22,933 nt of DNA from a virus: IMG/VR virus record IMGVR_UViG_3300030329_001682, positions 1-22,933 of that record; one strand, written 5' to 3'. Shown in pieces: positions 15,087-22,186 of the stretch. The notes under the pieces are model-generated. The model was given only the letters and a program-made list of their open reading frames with translations. It had not been told where the DNA came from and did no database searches. Positions within the stretch are counted from its first letter, which is position 1. The number at the start of each line of letters is the position of its first letter. A program made the translations under genes and the position numbers.

Positions 15087-16685
15087 ATGGCTGAATGGTG
15101 GAATCAGGCGACCGATTGGCTGGGCGACACGTTCAAACCAGGCGGGTATACCGGCGCTTTAATGGACGCCGGCTATCTCGATTGGTCGGACATACTTGGA
15201 GCAGCCGGTCGCGGTTTGCTGGACTATGGTGCGCAAGAAAGAGCGCGTAGCGCATGGCGCCCCATAAACGCCCCAGAGCCGATTGTAGATCCAGGGCGGT
15301 CCTTCGATTTGTATAACGCATCGATCGGCAACACAGTAAACCAACGCGCTGCATTGCAAAAACTGCAATCAGATGCGGCGATGCGCAAAATTTTTGGGGA
15401 TCTTCTACCAGGAGCAGCGCCGGTGTTGCCTGTTACGCAGACGCAAGTTTCACCTGTTACGCAGACGCAAGTCTTACCTCCGGCGCCTGCTCTTGACCCT
15501 GTGCTTGATCGTCATATTACAGACCCAGTTATCGCTGATGTGATGGCCGGCGTGGGCCAAGTTGATTCTGCGCCGGCTTCAGCAACGATTGTTCCCGAAC
15601 ATTTATACACACCTGTTAGCGCTTCACCCGTATCTAATCCAGTTGTCGATATGTTTGGGGATATGCCGCCAGAGCTTCGGCAATACATGGGCCTTGTTGG
15701 CTCAACGAATCCGACTGCGGCGATGCAAATATGGGGAAACTACCTCACTGGTCAGGCAAACAAGGAAGGCAGCTGGCACACGTTGGATATGGGCGACGGC
15801 AACACCCAGGACGTTTACTTGACTGACAAGCAGGTGAGGGGGCTTCAGCAGTGGGCAATGGAGAATAATGTGCCGAGCCCTATTACCAAGTATCAAGCGC
15901 CACTGGCCGATAAGTGGGCTGAATCTGGTTATTTTGTTGACGGCGTTCCATTTACAGGTACGCGGCAAGAGCTACAGGCGCTTTCACAACTACGCGACCC
16001 AGAAGGCAAGCTAGTACATACCATCACCAAGCCGCCGCAACAGACTATTATGCAAACGGGGCAAAAACTAGGATTTGAGGCCGGCAAAGATTGGCTTGCG
16101 GATTATTCAGCGGCCCAGAAGGGCATTAAAGGGGATCACACCCGCCTTGCTGATATGCAACAATTGCACTCACTTCTCAGTCATGGTCTGCGCACTGGCT
16201 GGGGAACCGAAGTGATGACCAACGCCAAAAAATTCCTGGCAAGGTTTAACCCTGGTTTTATGGAGAGCGATGCTTACAAAGATGTAGCCGGTGCCGAAGG
16301 TTTCAACTCTGTCGCCTTGGGCGTTGTCGGCCCGATGTTGAAAGAGTTGGGTAGCAATCCAACAGATGCTGATTTGAAAATGCAGTTGGCACGTTTCCCG
16401 AATTGGAACACGAGTACCGAAGGCAACCGCTTTATCATTGAGCTTGTTGCGAGACAGGCGCAGCGCAATATCTGGGTGGCGGAGTTCCAAAGGAAGTTCG
16501 TCAGCAACCCAGAGAACCAGGCATTGCTTAAATCCGATCCGCTGGATTTCACACTTAAATACGACAGGGAATTTGCCGCTCAAATTGCAGAACATCCGTT
16601 GTGGAGAAACCCAGTTCCGCCTCCATCAGATTTGAACGCGGTACCAGTACCTGAGCAATTTAGAGGAGGGCGAGGAAATGGCTGA
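15087..16685 (+). CDS. Probable internal virion / DNA-ejection protein B
   Basis: 532 residues, no recognised enzyme motif. The N-terminus (WWNQATDWLGDTFKPGGY, DILGAAGRGLLDYGAQERAR) is amphipathic and resembles the preceding class of virion proteins. A Pro/Val/Thr-rich linker at residues about 110-200 contains two copies of an eight-residue unit, PVTQTQVx. The C-terminal 300 residues are mostly helical (QQLHSLLSHGLRTGWGTEVM, AKKFLARFNPGFM, AALGVV-like segments). The order and size fit the second protein of an ejection-protein cluster. AGGA at 15074-15077 precedes the ATG. The end overlaps the next gene by eight bases. Confidence 0.6.
   Translation: MAEWWNQATDWLGDTFKPGGYTGALMDAGYLDWSDILGAAGRGLLDYGAQERARSAWRPINAPEPIVDPGRSFDLYNASIGNTVNQRAALQKLQSDAAMRKIFGDLLPGAAPVLPVTQTQVSPVTQTQVLPPAPALDPVLDRHITDPVIADVMAGVGQVDSAPASATIVPEHLYTPVSASPVSNPVVDMFGDMPPELRQYMGLVGSTNPTAAMQIWGNYLTGQANKEGSWHTLDMGDGNTQDVYLTDKQVRGLQQWAMENNVPSPITKYQAPLADKWAESGYFVDGVPFTGTRQELQALSQLRDPEGKLVHTITKPPQQTIMQTGQKLGFEAGKDWLADYSAAQKGIKGDHTRLADMQQLHSLLSHGLRTGWGTEVMTNAKKFLARFNPGFMESDAYKDVAGAEGFNSVALGVVGPMLKELGSNPTDADLKMQLARFPNWNTSTEGNRFIIELVARQAQRNIWVAEFQRKFVSNPENQALLKSDPLDFTLKYDREFAAQIAEHPLWRNPVPPPSDLNAVPVPEQFRGGRGNG
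15429..15476 (+). repeat. 24-bp direct tandem repeat, two copies
   Basis: CCTGTTACGCAGACGCAAGT followed by four more bases occurs at 15429-15452 and again at 15453-15476, identical over the first 20 bases. It keeps the frame and encodes two copies of P-V-T-Q-T-Q-V in the Pro-rich linker of the surrounding protein. This looks like a recent slippage duplication. Confidence 0.9.
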
Positions 16686-18732
16686 GCAAGTAAACATTCC
16701 TGGCGCCTTGCAAAGTTTGCGTGCGCTGGAACAGGGTTTGGTACAGCAGTCCATGACAGAGGAAGGTCTGTCTGAACTAGGCCAACAAACCTTGGATACC
16801 ATACGAACAGGCGGCGTAGGCGAAGGCGGCTGGGATACGTTTTTGCAGGGGCTTACCCTTAATTTTAGCGACGAAGCCATCGCTGGTGTGCAGTCTTTTC
16901 TAGGCACCGACGACGAGTTTGTGAAGGCACTGAACCAATACCGCGCCTTGCCAGAAGGCGGTGAGCTTCCCCCTGTAAGCCCTTATGAGGCTTCGCTTGC
17001 GTTGGAACGCCACGGCATTGCCACAACCAGGGAACAGCATCAAGGCAGGGCATTGGCGACCGAAATAGCTGGCGCAGCGTTGCCGGGTATAGTCGCGGGG
17101 CTGTTTACGGGCGGGGCTACTGTGCCGGCTACGTTGGGCCGTGCAGCTGCAATCGGCGCAGGCTATGGCGGACTTTCGGGCTTCGGCCAGGGAGAAGGCG
17201 CAAAAGATCGTTTGGTAGACACTGGCGTTGGCACGGCGCTTGGAACCGCTGCTGCCCCCGTGTTCAATGTTGGTGCTCGCATCCTTGGTTCTGGCTGGAA
17301 GGGGCTGGCTGGGTACGGGCCGGAAACCCGTGCGTCGCTGCAAGCGGATAAGATATTGCGTGAAGGAATGGAAAGCGAAGGCTTATCACCGGCACAGATT
17401 ACGAGCGCTATGGGGGCAGCGGATAAGCCTCTCTCGCTGATTGATGTAGGCGACAGCTTTACCTCGATGGCGAGGGCCGTCAAAAGTATGCCAGGAGAAG
17501 GTAAGTCAATAGTTGCAGACTTTCTAAAGGGCAGGGATAGGGAATATTTCAACCGCGTCACCTCTGATCTGCACGCCGCTTTTGGCAAAAAGGCGCGTCT
17601 GTTTGATGAGCTTGAGGCATTGAGCCTTGCGCGGCAACGTATGGGAAACAAGCTCTATGGCGAGGCGTTCAAACACAAGATTCCTGTAACAAAAGACCTT
17701 TCTGTTCTTCTGAGTCAACGGCCCTCAATAAATCGTGCCTGGAGCAATGCTTATGAACTCGCCGCAGAGGAAGGCGTGAAGCTCCCCAGGCTGGCCCTGA
17801 ACGATAGAGGAATGTTGGTGGATTCTGCCGGCGATGTTGTCACCCATGTGGACACCCGCTTTTTGCATTATCTAAAAATGGGCTTAGATCGAGAAGTGTT
17901 CACCGGAAAAATGCCAACTTCCGGCGTAGATAGGACGTTGCTGGGGGCGGTAAAGAAAACGCGCAAGGAATTGCTTGAGCACATGGATAGCAATAATCCG
18001 GCTTATACGCGAGCGCGTAATAAGTGGGCTGGTTCCATGCAAATAGAGGAGGCTATGGATACAGGCCGCAGTCTCTATAAAGCCGACGTGGACACTTTGC
18101 GCAGAGAAATCCAAGACATGAGCGTCAATGAGCGCGAGGCATTTCGGATCGGCGCCATGCAGGCGATGTTTGATAAGATTGAATCGGCTGTTGAAACTGG
18201 CAACATTGCAAAGGGGCTGCTTCGTTCAAGAAAGCACAAGCAGCTGCTTGCCCTAAGCTTCGATCAAACGGAACATGGTCAGAAAGCAGCCAATCGCTTT
18301 ATCAATAATCTGGAGCATGAGATCGACATGAAGGCTCGATCTGGTTTTGTCTTGGGCCAATCCGCGACGGCGGAAACGCAGGCTTTTCAGACAATGTTGC
18401 GAGAGGGGGCGCAGCGTGACGTAGCACTCCCCGATAACCTGGGCGGCAGCGTTATCGCTATGCTGCGGGAAAACGCGGCTGAACTAGAAGAGCAGCAGCT
18501 GCGCAGGGTCAATAAGCTGTTAGCGGAAGCCTTAACTGAGACAAACCCCGCCGTCGTGAACCGGCTTATGGGTGAAGCGGAGAGTCCTGGCAAATGGAAA
18601 ACGCTTCTAGGCTTGATCAGAGAGAAGCCGGCATGGCTGGTCGATGCTTTAACGCAACCCCGCGTTGCTGGGCAGTTAAGCGGCAGTTATGCACCCCCGG
18701 CTCTTGAGAACTTCGGTCTTTTAGGATCATAG
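16678..18732 (+). CDS. Probable internal virion / DNA-ejection protein C with glycine-zipper segment
   Basis: 684 residues. Residues 51-70 (GWDTFLQGLTLNFSDEAIAG) match a segment seen in large phage virion proteins. Residues about 127-200 are a long Gly/Ala-rich hydrophobic stretch (EIAGAALPGIVAGLFTGGATV, AAAIGAGYGGLSGFGQGEGA, GVGTALGTAAAPV) with repeated GxxxG spacing, suited to membrane insertion. The rest is helical and charged. The C-terminus is LENFGLLGS. As the largest protein of the cluster it could form or line the trans-envelope conduit during DNA entry; this is inference. A strong ribosome binding site (AGAGGAGG, 16662-16669) lies inside the previous gene. No lytic transglycosylase motif was recognised. 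Confidence 0.65.
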   Translation: MAEQVNIPGALQSLRALEQGLVQQSMTEEGLSELGQQTLDTIRTGGVGEGGWDTFLQGLTLNFSDEAIAGVQSFLGTDDEFVKALNQYRALPEGGELPPVSPYEASLALERHGIATTREQHQGRALATEIAGAALPGIVAGLFTGGATVPATLGRAAAIGAGYGGLSGFGQGEGAKDRLVDTGVGTALGTAAAPVFNVGARILGSGWKGLAGYGPETRASLQADKILREGMESEGLSPAQITSAMGAADKPLSLIDVGDSFTSMARAVKSMPGEGKSIVADFLKGRDREYFNRVTSDLHAAFGKKARLFDELEALSLARQRMGNKLYGEAFKHKIPVTKDLSVLLSQRPSINRAWSNAYELAAEEGVKLPRLALNDRGMLVDSAGDVVTHVDTRFLHYLKMGLDREVFTGKMPTSGVDRTLLGAVKKTRKELLEHMDSNNPAYTRARNKWAGSMQIEEAMDTGRSLYKADVDTLRREIQDMSVNEREAFRIGAMQAMFDKIESAVETGNIAKGLLRSRKHKQLLALSFDQTEHGQKAANRFINNLEHEIDMKARSGFVLGQSATAETQAFQTMLREGAQRDVALPDNLGGSVIAMLRENAAELEEQQLRRVNKLLAEALTETNPAVVNRLMGEAESPGKWKTLLGLIREKPAWLVDALTQPRVAGQLSGSYAPPALENFGLLGS

Positions 18733-18742
18733 GAGAAAACCT

Positions 18743-19225
18743 ATGCCAACAAGCGCAGTATCTGGGGGGTTCTCCCCGTCTGGCAATGCTCCGGCGGGTG
18801 TTACCGGCACCAGCGGCGGATCTGGATTCGGCTTCAGCGTTGCGCCTGGGACTTTTGGGCAATCGGGATCGGTGGCGGCGTCTTCCCCAGGGCTTTTCGG
18901 TAACCCGCCGACTGTAACCCCTACCGCCGATGGCGGACATTTAGGATTTATGTACGGAGAAAACCCTGGTCTGTTAGGCGATGGCGGCGGCTATATGGGG
19001 CCGTTTGGCCTCGACTTTGGCAGCGATACGGCGAACTCGCTTGCGCATTTTGTGAGCGATTTTGGAATCCTTCCAATGGTCTTCAATTTAATTTCAGACT
19101 TTGGGCCTCAGAACGCAATCGTGATTCCCGATGCGCAGAAGGGGATTGCAACACTTCCGCCTAGTACAATTCAAGGCACTTTATCACCGACGCCGCCTGC
19201 CGGATTACTACAGACTTTTAGTTAG
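18743..19225 (+). CDS. Gly-rich small virion-type protein with GLLG motifs
   Basis: 160 residues, low complexity in the first 100 (Gly, Ser, Pro, Phe). It has SPGLFGNPP (about residues 49-57), NPGLLGDGGG (about 73-82) and PAGLLQTFS at the very end. A short helical part, NSLAHFVSDFGILPMVFNLIS, lies near residue 95-115. The composition resembles the protein at 1216-1719. TAGGAG at 18730-18735 joins the upstream stop and the ribosome binding site. No family was recognised. Its place between the ejection cluster and the tail fibre suggests a minor virion protein. Confidence 0.7.
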   Translation: MPTSAVSGGFSPSGNAPAGVTGTSGGSGFGFSVAPGTFGQSGSVAASSPGLFGNPPTVTPTADGGHLGFMYGENPGLLGDGGGYMGPFGLDFGSDTANSLAHFVSDFGILPMVFNLISDFGPQNAIVIPDAQKGIATLPPSTIQGTLSPTPPAGLLQTFS

Positions 19226-19236
19226 GAGAAAAAATT

Positions 19237-20217
19237 ATGGCTAAAGATAATGTAACTGAATGGGATGCCACTGCCAGCAATAATACAGTAATTGCTGACA
19301 TCAATATCGCGGAATCGTGTCCGCCTTCGGGAATCAATAATGCTATTCGCGAAATTATGGCCCAAATTAAGGACGTCGATGCCGGAACGCAGGCGCTTAG
19401 TCGGCTGAAAGTTGACAACGTCGATATCAACGGCGCCACTATAGGTCACACTTCCGACACGGATCTACTAACGCTCGCTGACGGCAATTTGACAGTGGCA
19501 GGCACTGTGACGACGACAGGCGCAATTGAGCTAGGTAATGCAAGTGACACAACTGTGGCGCGTTCTGGCGCCGGCGACATAAGTGTCGAAGGCAATGCGA
19601 TTTATCGCGCCGGCGGAACCGATGTGCCGGTTGCGGATGGCGGCACCGGCGCAAGCACGCACACGGCCAATGCAGTGCTGGTGGGTGCTGGGACTTCCGC
19701 AATTACGAGCATATCCCCTTCGACGAGCGGAAATGTTTTGACGAGCAATGGCTCAACGTGGAGCAGCGCCGCGCCTGCCGGCGGCGGAAAGATGCTGCAA
19801 GTTGTTTCCGCAACAACAACGACGAGCACCCAAACAAGTTCTACTTCGTATGTGGATGCTACTAATCTGACGGCAACGATAACTCCCTCCGCTGCAACCT
19901 CTAAGATTTTGATTCTGCTTTCTGTGTCGGTTTTCACAGATCCCGACAACCGTGCTGTAGGCGAATTTAAATTTGTAAGGACGATTGGCGGGACTGCTGC
20001 TGATGTTTCTAACAGCGTTTTCTCTGGGATAAGTCATAACGCCCGTCAAAATGGAAACCATTTCTTAATGGTTTTGGACAGTCCTTCAACGACCAGTGCC
20101 GCAACCTATAAGGTGCAATTCTTCAAAACCGACCAATCTGGCTATGTGGAAGTTAATCGAAACGACTTCGCTGATATATGCCGGTCTGTTATTACCCTGA
20201 TAGAAGTGGGAGCTTAA
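19237..20217 (+). CDS. Tail fibre protein
   Basis: 326 residues. The first 65 residues (NNTVIADINIAESCPPSGINNAIREIMAQIKDVDAG) match the head-proximal part of many phage fibres. The middle has repetitive beta segments (DTDLLTLADGNLTVAGTVTTTG; GTDVPVADGGTGASTHTANAVLVG; SPSTSGNVLTSNGSTWSS), including the VADGGTGAS motif typical of trimeric fibre shafts. The last 130 residues (SYVDATNLTATITPSAATSKILILLS ... KVQFFKTDQSG) look like a compact beta-rich tip that could bind the receptor. TAGGAG precedes the ATG. It is followed at once by a fibre-assembly-like gene. The tip is the part expected to vary with host. Confidence 0.88.
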   Translation: MAKDNVTEWDATASNNTVIADINIAESCPPSGINNAIREIMAQIKDVDAGTQALSRLKVDNVDINGATIGHTSDTDLLTLADGNLTVAGTVTTTGAIELGNASDTTVARSGAGDISVEGNAIYRAGGTDVPVADGGTGASTHTANAVLVGAGTSAITSISPSTSGNVLTSNGSTWSSAAPAGGGKMLQVVSATTTTSTQTSSTSYVDATNLTATITPSAATSKILILLSVSVFTDPDNRAVGEFKFVRTIGGTAADVSNSVFSGISHNARQNGNHFLMVLDSPSTTSAATYKVQFFKTDQSGYVEVNRNDFADICRSVITLIEVGA

Positions 20218-20218
20218 T

Positions 20219-20551
20219 ATGCAATATCAAATAATCCACGCCATTTTATCTCTACGCCCTGGTGCAGAGGTTTCTATTGTAGATAACGCTCTTTCGGGGA
20301 TTACTTGGCATGACGAAGAGCAAGATCGTCCGACTGATGGAGAGATCAACGCCGAACTTGCAAGACTAACGGCAGCGGAACCAATGCGGCTTCTCAGAGT
20401 GGAGCGGAATAAACTGCTGGAAGAAAGCGATTGGTGGGTCATGCGTGGCGACGCCACTGAAGCGCAATTGAATTACCGCCAATTATTACGAGACTTACCA
20501 GCAAATACGGCTGATGCAAGCAACCCAGTGTGGCCGACCAAGCCCGAATGA
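20219..20551 (+). CDS. Tail fibre assembly-like / tail assembly chaperone-type protein
   Basis: 110 residues. The C-terminal half (LLRVERNKLLEESDWWVMRGDATEAQLNYRQLLRDLPANT ... NPVWPTKPE) has the RDxLLxxSDW ... YRQALRDLP pattern of phage tail (fibre) assembly chaperone-like domains. The N-terminal half is short and has no recognised motif. It starts one base after the fibre gene's stop, as assembly genes often do. It may help trimerise or fold the fibre, or may be part of the fibre complex. It ends in an ATGA overlap with the next gene. Confidence 0.75.
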   Translation: MQYQIIHAILSLRPGAEVSIVDNALSGITWHDEEQDRPTDGEINAELARLTAAEPMRLLRVERNKLLEESDWWVMRGDATEAQLNYRQLLRDLPANTADASNPVWPTKPE

Positions 20552-20781
20552 TCCACGCCATGCACATAATCTGGGAAGATTCCGCCGGCAGCGATGCCAC
20601 CTGGGACCATGAGCCTGAGAAGCTCACGCCGGCGATTATCAACTCAGTTGGAATCTTAGTGCGAGAAGATGACCAGGCCGTCGTGCTCGCCGTCAGCGCA
20701 GATGATAATGAGCCGCCCAGCTATGACGGCTTGCTCGCTATTCCCCGCAGCGCGATTAGGCAGCGGCGACGATTGGAGTGA
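20548..20781 (+). CDS. Small conserved-type phage protein of unknown function
   Basis: 77 residues from ATG 20548, which overlaps the upstream stop; a GTG at 20530 would also be in frame but lies inside the previous gene. The sequence IIWEDSAGSDATWDH ... SVGILVREDDQAVVLAVSADDNEPPSYDGLLAIPRSAIRQRRRLE has the beta-rich pattern S-x-G-x-L-V-x-x-D ... V-(V/L)-A ... I-P-x-x-x-I. I recall this in small phage proteins near tail and lysis genes. No function is known to me. It has no membrane segment or signal peptide. Confidence 0.7.
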   Translation: MIHAMHIIWEDSAGSDATWDHEPEKLTPAIINSVGILVREDDQAVVLAVSADDNEPPSYDGLLAIPRSAIRQRRRLE

Positions 20782-20786
20782 ATCCA

Positions 20787-21191
20787 ATGAAAACTTTTAG
20801 TTTGTATCTGTGGGTCGCATTGGCGGCCCTTTTTATTTCTGGGAAGCCTGCCGCCCAGGTAAACAACGAGGTCTATGAAAACGCCTGCGCTGGTGGGACC
20901 CAAGATTCCCTGGCAGTCTTGGAGCAATATTTTGCGCAATACAATCCTAGAAGGGCAGAACTCAAACCAGACGCTGCGGCCAATTATCTCGCGCATCATG
21001 GAATTATCGATGGCGAGATTTCTGTTTTCGTTTTTGCCAGCCAATTGTTCCCCAGCTACGCGGTCGTTGCCGCGAAGAAAACAGGACCGGATGCTATCTG
21101 GTGCATCGTTAGGATTACCGGCCAGGCCCATAAAGAATACAGCGTTGATGCTCTGGAAGTAATTTTGAAAAGTAAGGACGGCGCAGCGTGA
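20787..21191 (+). CDS. Secreted (Sec signal peptide) small phage protein
   Basis: 134 residues from ATG 20787, chosen because GGAG at 20775-20778 is eight bases upstream and because it places a classic signal peptide at the N-terminus: Lys2, hydrophobic core LYLWVALAALFISG, and a likely cleavage after KPAA or KPAAQ near residue 23-24. The mature part has two Cys (NACAGG and IWCIV) that could form a disulfide in the periplasm, and a beta-rich second half (GEISVFVFASQLFPSYAVVAAKK). No lipobox Cys is present. Family not recognised. Just before the lysis cassette, it could modify the envelope, block superinfection or regulate lysis; none of these is shown. Confidence 0.75.
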   Translation: MKTFSLYLWVALAALFISGKPAAQVNNEVYENACAGGTQDSLAVLEQYFAQYNPRRAELKPDAAANYLAHHGIIDGEISVFVFASQLFPSYAVVAAKKTGPDAIWCIVRITGQAHKEYSVDALEVILKSKDGAA

Positions 21192-21192
21192 A

Positions 21193-21465
21193 ATGGAAGT
21201 GTTTGAGTTTGTTAATGCAAGTTACCTTACGCTGGCCGCAATCGTTGGCGGCGTTGTAATAGCCACGCGGCTCCGCGAACAGCTCCATGAAACGCGCAAG
21301 GATTTAGAAGCTCTAGAAAAGCAGCTGGAGCGCAGAGATACATACATAACAGTGATGCGCCTGGAAGCGGATCACCTGGCTTTCAAGGAAACGACGAAGA
21401 GCCAGATTACGGAGCTGTGGCAATTTTCCAATAAAACGCGAGATCGACAGGACGATTTGAAATGA
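21193..21465 (+). CDS. Single-helix membrane protein with coiled coil (lysis-region accessory)
   Basis: 90 residues. One N-terminal membrane segment (SYLTLAAIVGGVVIATRL, residues about 9-27) is followed by a charged coiled coil (REQLHETRKDLEALEKQLERRDTY). This topology, one N-terminal anchor and a helical outside or inside part, occurs in Rz-like and other lysis accessory proteins. A better i-spanin candidate lies downstream, so I do not call it a spanin. It starts one base after the upstream stop and ends in an ATGA overlap. Confidence 0.7.
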   Translation: MEVFEFVNASYLTLAAIVGGVVIATRLREQLHETRKDLEALEKQLERRDTYITVMRLEADHLAFKETTKSQITELWQFSNKTRDRQDDLK

Positions 21466-21662
21466 AGAAAACTCCCACGCAATTGGCGCTCGACGCGCTG
21501 GAACGCATTGATCGACACGAAAAGATATGTGGTGATCGTTGGGCCGAAGCGCACCAGGAGATACGCGCCCTGCGAGAGCGTTGGGAAAAACTAGCTTGGA
21601 AAATTATTTCCGCGTTGGGCTTGGCGATTGTGACAGTCGGGCTCGACATACTACTAACCTAA
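21462..21662 (+). CDS. Small tail-anchored membrane protein (holin-accessory/XhlA-like topology)
   Basis: 66 residues. About 45 charged helical residues (LALDALERIDRHEKICGDRWAEAHQEIRALRERWEK) are followed by one C-terminal membrane segment (IISALGLAIVTVGLDILLT). This layout is shared by XhlA-like and other phage lysis accessory proteins and by some single-helix holins. The ATG overlaps the upstream stop (ATGA). The paired coiled-coil regions of this and the previous protein could interact at the inner membrane; that is inference. Confidence 0.7.
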   Translation: MKKTPTQLALDALERIDRHEKICGDRWAEAHQEIRALRERWEKLAWKIISALGLAIVTVGLDILLT

Positions 21663-21676
21663 CCAAAAGGACTAAC

Positions 21677-21841
21677 ATGAATAAATATCGCAAACTGATT
21701 GTGGCGGTCATTGGCCTGGGGCTTTTGATTGCCAACGATTACATGGGCCTTCCTATTCCAGGTGATGCCAGCGGCATTGCAGATGTTGTCATTTCGCTAG
21801 GCACCGCTGCCGGTGTTTGGGGCTTGAGAAACGAAGCATGA
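21677..21841 (+). CDS. 54-residue two-helix membrane protein, holin candidate
   Basis: The ATG at 21677 follows AAAAGGA (21665-21671). The frame stays open further upstream, but that would overlap the previous gene by about 120 bases, so the short form is preferred. The protein has two hydrophobic segments: LIVAVIGLGLLIAN (about residues 7-20) and a weaker one, GIADVVISLGTAAGVWGL (about 33-50). A short Lys/Arg-rich N-terminus precedes them. Small two-helix proteins of this type next to spanin and endolysin genes are common holin or pinholin candidates. The stop overlaps the next ATG (ATGA). Confidence 0.7.
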   Translation: MNKYRKLIVAVIGLGLLIANDYMGLPIPGDASGIADVVISLGTAAGVWGLRNEA

Positions 21842-22065
21842 CATTCTTAAAACTGCTGAGTGGCCTCGTCGGCTTATTTAAAACGCTGGCGGGGCTGGTT
21901 AGAGATGAGAAGTTAATGAAGGCGGGAGAGGACCGATATGCAGGCAAGCAGCAAACACAGCGCATGGATATCATTCGGAAAGCTCACGCCGCTCGCCGCG
22001 CTATGGTTCATTCCGATGATGACGGGGTGCCTGGGGATCGGTTCAACCGCGACAATAACGGATAG
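21838..22065 (+). CDS. Inner-membrane spanin (i-spanin, Rz-like)
   Basis: 75 residues from ATG 21838, overlapping the upstream stop. An N-terminal hydrophobic/amphipathic segment (FLKLLSGLVGLFKTLAGLV) acts as anchor. It is followed by a helical, charged region (KLMKAGEDRYAGKQQTQRMDIIRKAHAARRAM) and the tail DDDGVPGDRFNRDNN. The pattern ARRAV..D.......D.(Y/F)NRD is typical of short Rz-like proteins of phages of Gram-negative hosts. The outer-membrane partner starts within this gene in another frame. Together they join inner and outer membrane to finish lysis. Confidence 0.8.
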   Translation: MTFLKLLSGLVGLFKTLAGLVRDEKLMKAGEDRYAGKQQTQRMDIIRKAHAARRAMVHSDDDGVPGDRFNRDNNG

Positions 22066-22186
22066 CGGCTGCGTGATATTTCAGCCGATATTTTATAGCG
22101 AAAGCCAAGATTCAACAGAAACTGTGCAACAGATCCGCGCACATAATAACGTATGGGTAACAACTTGCGATGCTCCCTCTGACTAA
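21938..22186 (+). CDS. Outer-membrane lipoprotein spanin (o-spanin, Rz1-like), nested in the i-spanin gene
   Basis: 82 residues starting inside the i-spanin gene in a different frame and running 121 bases beyond its end. GGGAGAGGA just upstream of ATG 21938 is a good ribosome binding site. The N-terminal signal (LTPLAALWFIPMMTGC) ends in a lipobox with Cys31 as the lipidated residue. The mature part (SGCVIFQPIFYSESQDSTETVQQIRAHNNVWVTTC) has the P-I ... D-T ... Q-I-x-x-H-N pattern I know from small phage o-spanins. The embedded arrangement is typical of lambda-like and P2-like lysis modules. It overlaps the endolysin start by 17 bases. Confidence 0.87.
   Translation: MQASSKHSAWISFGKLTPLAALWFIPMMTGCLGIGSTATITDSGCVIFQPIFYSESQDSTETVQQIRAHNNVWVTTCDAPSD

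Noticed and set aside
21539-21841. A 100-residue version of the two-helix protein with an upstream start
   Set aside because: It would overlap the previous coding gene by about 120 bases; ATG 21677 has its own ribosome binding site and gives a sensible small membrane protein.
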